A stretch of 9,225 nucleotides of DNA from assembly GCA_964422155.1 (NCBI GenBank), contig CAYQZZ010000073.1:1-9225 (forward strand), given 5' to 3'. This document shows, piece after piece, positions 5,899 through 9,225 of the stretch (the stretch's first letter is position 1; each line of letters opens with the position of its first letter). This stretch comes from JBGPRB01 sp964422155 (lineage in GTDB: Bacteria > Chloroflexota > Dehalococcoidia > Dehalococcoidales > RBG-16-60-22). The notes beneath the pieces were generated by a model. The model was not told where the DNA came from and made no database searches. It saw nothing but the letters and a program-made list of their open reading frames with translations. The translations under genes were made by a program, and so were the position numbers.

Positions 5899-7158
5899 TT
5901 ACTCTATCTGCCATGACACGATGGAAGCAGTTTCATTATCGGTATTGACGAAAGCCCGGATAGTCTTATTTCCGGCGGTAGCTACGATTTTATAAGCCGC
6001 TGCCGTGCTGCCTCCGGTGGTGTTGATACCTACGGTAATAACATAGCCATCGCTATTGACCCCGCGGTAGGCTATGGCGTAAATGCCGCCGGACACGTGG
6101 GTCATGACCGGCTCATAGCCATAGCCATTATCAAAGACAAAACTACTGATATTAGGGTTGGTAATGCTGCCATCGGTCGCTATCCCTATCGTCCTCAGGA
6201 CGCCGTTATTGTTGTTACCGCGGCCGACTATGACGTAAACGTTACCCGCTACGTAAATGATGTCCGGCGCATAAAGACTGCTGCCGAAGGCAAGGGTGGC
6301 AATTATTGTGGGGGAAATGGTACCGTTAGGCGCTATGGTTACCGTTTTCAGGAAACCGTTATTAGTAGTACCGCTATAGACTATGGCGTAAACGTTGCCC
6401 GATATAGGGATAATGGTTGGCGTAGCNNNNNNNNNNNNNNNNNNNNNNNNNNNNNNNNNNNNNNNNNNNNNNNNNNNNNNNNNNNNNNNNNNNNNNNNNN
6501 NNNNNNNNNNNNNNNNNNNNNNNNNNGTGCCATTAGTAGCTATGGTTACCGTCTTCAGGAAACCGTCGCTCTGAACGCCGCGATAGGCTATGGCATAAAC
6601 ATTACCTGATATTTGGATTATGTTCGGGGTGTAACAATCGGCAATATCAAACTCCAGGGTAGAAATCACCGTGGGGGAAATCGTGCCATTAGCCGCTATT
6701 GATACTGTCTTCAAGAAACCGTCACTACGGGTGCCGCGATAGGCTATGGCACAAACGTTATTTGATATTTGAATGATATCCGGCTCAAAACCATCACTGG
6801 TATCATACTCCAGGCTACTGATTATCGTACCGGAAATATCGCCCACCACACTTCTACCGGTGGCATTGGCGGTCACCGTGACGGTGGTACTGACGCCATT
6901 GAGTGTTTCTCCGAGTTGGTAGGTAATTTCATCGCCGGGGTCGGGCAGCTGTTCCGCCAGACCACCCCTGGTCAGGCTCCAGATGGCGTGCTCTACCCCC
7001 GCATCACAGGCGTTCTGGTGGGCTATGGCTTCGCCATAGGTTCTGGAGCCGATAAGGCTGGCGCTGGCGTGGCCGAGAAAGGGTGCTATCAACAGCATAC
7101 CTATGGTCAGGGCCAGTATGGCCAGGGGAAGGGCCTGTCCCTTTTCGCTATTCATCAT
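5899..7158 (-). CDS. PilX-like pilin N-terminus fused to tandem 52-residue repeats (interrupted by assembly gap)
   Basis: The protein is at least 385 known residues plus an unresolved gap. The N-terminus, MMNSEKG then QALPLAILALTIGMLLIAPF, is a prepilin-like leader and hydrophobic helix; G7 is the likely cleavage point and there is no Glu at +5, as in tip-type pilins of the PilX/GspK kind. The segment NACDAGVEHAIWSLT (49-63) resembles the 'EAGIEHALW' region after the helix in PilX-like proteins. Residues 106-381 are at least five repeats of about 52 residues sharing P-x-I-I-x-I-S-G-N-V-Y-A-I-A-Y-R-G, then D-G-F-L-K-T-V-T-I-A. Such three-to-four-strand units suggest beta-propeller blades, but I cannot name a family. 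A C-terminal piece of about 38 residues ends SWQIE. The start overlaps the PilW-like stop (ATGA); the second ATG at 7155 is better spaced from the GGAGG and is an equally good start. A tip adhesin or pilus-priming role is inferred from the architecture and the neighbours. Confidence 0.8.
   Translation of the reverse strand: MMNSEKGQALPLAILALTIGMLLIAPFLGHASASLIGSRTYGEAIAHQNACDAGVEHAIWSLTRGGLAEQLPDPGDEITYQLGETLNGVSTTVTVTANATGRSVVGDISGTIISSLEYDTSDGFEPDIIQISNNVCAIAYRGTRSDGFLKTVSIAANGTISPTVISTLEFDIADCYTPNIIQISGNVYAIAYRGVQSDGFLKTVTIATNGXXXXXXXXXXXXXXXXXXXXXXXXXXXXXXXXXXATPTIIPISGNVYAIVYSGTTNNGFLKTVTIAPNGTISPTIIATLAFGSSLYAPDIIYVAGNVYVIVGRGNNNNGVLRTIGIATDGSITNPNISSFVFDNGYGYEPVMTHVSGGIYAIAYRGVNSDGYVITVGINTTGGSTAAAYKIVATAGNKTIRAFVNTDNETASIVSWQIE
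6016..6843 (-). repeat. Protein-coding tandem repeats, unit about 156 nt (52 residues)
   Basis: Five visible units of the chimeric pilin: residues 106-157, 158-209, 210-278 (contains the assembly gap), 279-329 (51 residues) and 330-381. The first three are very similar at DNA level too (compare 6533-6620 with 6684-6780 on the plus strand, which share long identical stretches), suggesting recent duplication. The last two have diverged more. The number of units is a minimum because of the N run. Confidence 0.85.
6427..6526. other. Assembly gap of exactly 100 N
   Basis: Positions 6427-6526 are all N. The round length suggests a scaffolding placeholder rather than a measured distance. It falls inside the third repeat unit. 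The frame happens to be kept across it (AC plus N codes Thr, followed by 33 codons). By alignment to neighbouring units, a simple in-phase join would need about 49 nt, or 49 plus a multiple of 156, not 100. Confidence 0.97.
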
Positions 7159-7604
7159 CCTCCCTCCGCCGGCCGAAGGCTGACCATATAGGTTCCGTTT
7201 TGACTCACAGCATCCCGCCCTGCAGGAGATGAAGTCAGGGACATCGTAATAATACGATTAATTATAGAAAAATTGGCGACGGTGATATTACGCGCCAGCG
7301 TCATCTGGGGACCGCCGGATGCGCGGCGTAGCTCGGTGCCGACCAGAGAGTAAGAGATAGTAGAATTATCGGACAGTCTGAGTATCAGCTGGCTGCCTCC
7401 GGTAGCCGCTTTAGCTCCCTGGCTGTCCAGGTTAAACCAGTGGGCGACATTTTGCAGCTCGTGCAGGGCGGTAAGCCGGCCATTGCCGTATTCGGAAACG
7501 GTAATAATCTGGTAGATAGCCGTGCCCAGAAAAATGACAATGATGCCGGTAACGGCTACCGCCACGACCAGTTCCACCATGGTCATGCCTTCCTGTCTTT
7601 TCAT
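7155..7604 (-). CDS. PilW/GspJ-like minor prepilin
   Basis: Small type IV prepilin of 149 residues. It has a very short leader MKRQEG, then M-T-M-V-E with Glu at +5 (E11) and a hydrophobic helix VVAVAVTGIIVIFLGTAIYQ. This is the classic prepilin peptidase site, with cleavage between G6 and M7. The region after the helix (RLTALHELQNVAHWFNLDSQ) resembles PilW/GspJ-type minor pilins, in which a helix is followed by a beta-rich head; here the head includes LILRLSDNSTISYSLVGTEL. Minor pilins of this kind form the initiating tip complex with PilV- and PilX-type partners, exactly the neighbours seen here. The ATG overlaps the upstream stop by 4 nt and has AAGGTG 5 nt before it; the stop in turn overlaps the next start. 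The prepilin call is secure; the PilW subgroup is likely. Confidence 0.87.
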   Translation of the reverse strand: MKRQEGMTMVELVVAVAVTGIIVIFLGTAIYQIITVSEYGNGRLTALHELQNVAHWFNLDSQGAKAATGGSQLILRLSDNSTISYSLVGTELRRASGGPQMTLARNITVANFSIINRIITMSLTSSPAGRDAVSQNGTYMVSLRPAEGG

Positions 7605-8002
7605 CGGTTCACCTTGTAGTCTGAGACCATCAATACATTCACACTATCCCGCAGGATGGTTACCGTTATTTTCTGTATATTAACGTCAGTACCGGGAACA
7701 GAGCTGACACCGACGGATATGGTGTAGCCTGCCGGCGCGGTCACCGCAGGATAGGTAGTGGCACCCGGGTTAAAGGCATAGTTTTTGGTATATTCCACCT
7801 GAGTTTGCGCCAGACTCTGCGCTACGGTTTCTTTCTCCTGTTCACCGGCGGCTATTGACCCCGCCGAAAGGGCGACTACAAAGGCAACCACAGAGGTTCC
7901 TAGAATAGCTACGGCGACCAGTGTCTCCACCAGGCCGAGACCCTTCTGTCCCTGAGCCGGGATTCTTAACTGTGCCAGCTTCCGTTTTTCTTTCCTTGTC
8001 AT
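7601..8002 (-). CDS. PilV/GspI-like minor prepilin with a long basic leader
   Basis: Type IV prepilin of 133 residues from the ATG at 8002. The leader is 21 residues and rich in Lys/Arg (MTRKEKRKLAQLRIPAQGQK, then G21), followed by L-G-L-V-E with Glu at +5 (E26) and the helix TLVAVAILGTSVVAFVVALS. GLGLVETLVAVAILG is typical of PilV/GspI-type minor pilins, as is the following short helix with AQSLAQTQVEYTK. The head is small (about 60 residues) and beta-rich. An in-frame TTG at 8020 would add six residues; the ATG is preferred, with CAGGT about 8 nt before it. The gene begins 22 nt after pilC and overlaps the PilW-like gene by 4 nt. It probably joins the PilW- and PilX-like proteins in the tip complex. 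Confidence 0.87.
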   Translation of the reverse strand: MTRKEKRKLAQLRIPAQGQKGLGLVETLVAVAILGTSVVAFVVALSAGSIAAGEQEKETVAQSLAQTQVEYTKNYAFNPGATTYPAVTAPAGYTISVGVSSVPGTDVNIQKITVTILRDSVNVLMVSDYKVNR

Positions 8003-8024
8003 TTTTATTACCTGGTGCAACCAT

Positions 8025-9225
8025 TTAATGCACGGACCTCAGTATGGAATAGAGCGGCGTTATCATAGAAAGGGCGATGAAAATTACCACGACCCCGATG
8101 ATTAACGTCAATATCGGTTCTATCATGGATATAAGGATGTCAATTCTGCGGTCGACCTTACGTTCGTAGAAATCTGCCAGGGTGGTGAGAGTGGTGTCCA
8201 TGGTGCCGGTCCTCTCGCCAACCACTACCATCTCCACCAGAAGAGGGGGGAACAGCCCGTTTTCTGACATTGGCTGTGAAAGCCCCTCCCCCTGGACCAG
8301 CCTTTCTCTGACATTGCTCAACGCCTGGCGGATTATCTGGTTCCGGTTCGTCTGCATGACGATATCCATTATCTGGGGCAGGCGTAGGCCTGCTTTCAGA
8401 AGCATTGAGGCTGTCTGGCAGAACTGTTGCATACTGCGTTCGATATTGATATTACCGATGAGCGGTATTTTTAAAAGGAGTTCGTCTCGGGCTATCTTTA
8501 CGGACGGCATCCTTAACAGCCCGATACTTAACATAATGATGGCGACGACCCCGCCGAGGGCATAGACGCTGTGGTTGAGAAAAAAGCTGGTGACGCTGAT
8601 AAGCAGTCTGGTCGTCCAGGGCAGCTCCGCACCAAGGGAGTTAAACAGGTTTATCAGCGGCGGCAGGGCTACGGTTATGAGCAGGATAGATACCCCGACA
8701 GCCATGAGCAGGACAAAGGCAGGGTAGAGCATGGCGCGTTTGATTTTCTGATTGGCGAATGTCTGTTTTTCCATGTAACCGGCGGCCTGTCTCAGACCAT
8801 TTTCCAGGGTGCCCGCCTGTTCGCTGGCTTTTATCACCTGACAGTAGGTGTTGGAAAACGCCTGCGGGTAATGGCTGAGCGCCTGGGATAGCGAAACACC
8901 TCCCTGGATTTCCTCAACCAGACCGCCGACAATCCTTTTCAGAGCCTTTTTGGGTATTTGCCCTTCAAGTAGCTGTAGCGATGTAAGTATGGTGATGCCG
9001 GACTCAATCAGTGTGGCTAACTGATTGGACAAGTCAATCACTTCCTGTGTCTTTACGCCGAATAAGGTTGGTATTAACTGTTCCAGACTCAGCCCCGGCG
9101 TCACCTCTCTGAGACTGATGATATGCTCATATCCGGCCCGGTAAAGCACACCTTCGGCCAGGTTCTCCGACGTGACTTCAATCGTGCCCTCTACGAATTT
9201 TTTATCAGTGGTATAGGCTTTATAT
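8025..9225 (-). CDS. pilC: Type IV pilus inner-membrane platform protein PilC (first few residues outside window)
   Basis: Polytopic platform protein that connects the PilB/PilT motors to the growing pilin fibre. The frame stays open to the right edge: codons from 9224 read YKAYTTDKKFVEGTIEV and continue into SENLAEGVLYRAGYEHIISL, the normal PilC N-terminus. Only a handful of residues plus the start codon are therefore missing, and the internal GTG at 9149 is not the start. The 399 visible residues hold two GspF/T2SSF domains (about 60-185 and 262-385). The second contains the conserved LLVEMVVVGERTGTMDTTL and LADFYE stretches. Membrane segments are at about 165-187, 208-237 and 368-392. Total length of about 400 fits the family. 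Stop TAA is followed closely by the PilV-like gene. PilB usually sits directly upstream, beyond this window. Confidence 0.95.
   Translation of the reverse strand, partial: YKAYTTDKKFVEGTIEVTSENLAEGVLYRAGYEHIISLREVTPGLSLEQLIPTLFGVKTQEVIDLSNQLATLIESGITILTSLQLLEGQIPKKALKRIVGGLVEEIQGGVSLSQALSHYPQAFSNTYCQVIKASEQAGTLENGLRQAAGYMEKQTFANQKIKRAMLYPAFVLLMAVGVSILLITVALPPLINLFNSLGAELPWTTRLLISVTSFFLNHSVYALGGVVAIIMLSIGLLRMPSVKIARDELLLKIPLIGNINIERSMQQFCQTASMLLKAGLRLPQIMDIVMQTNRNQIIRQALSNVRERLVQGEGLSQPMSENGLFPPLLVEMVVVGERTGTMDTTLTTLADFYERKVDRRIDILISMIEPILTLIIGVVVIFIALSMITPLYSILRSVH

Noticed and set aside
6097..6609. 170-codon plus-strand frame crossing the N run
   Set aside because: Antisense to the repeat units; its own repetition mirrors the repeats of the minus-strand protein, and the N run only keeps it open artificially.
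6016..6843. Possible CRISPR or intergenic repeat array
   Set aside because: The unit is about 156 nt, in frame, and diverges as protein repeats do; there are no short identical repeats separated by unique spacers.
6769..7191. 140-codon plus-strand frame
   Set aside because: Lies antisense to the pilin-like N-terminus and first repeat; the minus strand carries a recognisable leader, pilin helix and operon overlap here.
7842..8024. 60-codon minus-strand frame starting at an ATG that touches the pilC stop
   Set aside because: It is a frame-shifted reading of the PilV-like prepilin N-terminus with low-complexity Arg/Gly content; the other frame shows the G/Glu+5 prepilin signature.
9147..9149. 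GTG as the start of pilC
   Set aside because: The frame remains open upstream to the window edge and encodes the conserved PilC N-terminus (YKAY, VEGTIE), so this GTG is an internal Val codon.

Overview
The window is one arm of a type IV pilus (T4P) locus. All convincing genes lie on the minus strand, so they are transcribed from the right end (9225) towards the left end (1). In transcription order they are: the platform protein PilC (its first few residues lie outside the window); a PilV-like and a PilW-like minor prepilin; a PilX-like pilin N-terminus fused to a tandem-repeat, possibly beta-propeller, domain; a 34-residue single-span membrane protein; PilO; a PilM-PilN fusion; the retraction ATPase PilT; and, after an 80-nt gap with its own sigma70-type promoter, a cytosolic PAS-PAS histidine kinase and an OmpR-type response regulator cut off at the left edge.

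Genes from pilC to pilT are packed with ATGA overlaps or gaps of 18 to 39 nt (22 nt from pilC to the prepilin start preferred here), which indicates one operon. Together they supply the inner-membrane motor and platform (PilC, PilM-N, PilO, PilT) and a minor-pilin set that probably primes or tips the fibre (PilV/PilW/PilX-like). The assembly ATPase PilB, the major pilin and the prepilin peptidase are not in the window and may lie to the right of pilC.

The organism is a bacterium of intermediate GC content. PilO lies upstream of a fused PilM-PilN, and no PilP lipoprotein or PilQ secretin follows. This resembles T4P loci of bacteria without a classical outer membrane. A Chloroflexota (Dehalococcoidia-like) metagenome contig is my best guess, but only at low confidence and by inference. 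A run of exactly 100 N inside the repeats marks an assembly gap.

The most unusual items are the pilin-repeat chimera, the PilM-PilN fusion with degenerate nucleotide-binding motifs, and the small membrane protein between the pilin chimera and pilO. Every stretch of more than 100 nt is accounted for by coding sequence or by the assembly gap.
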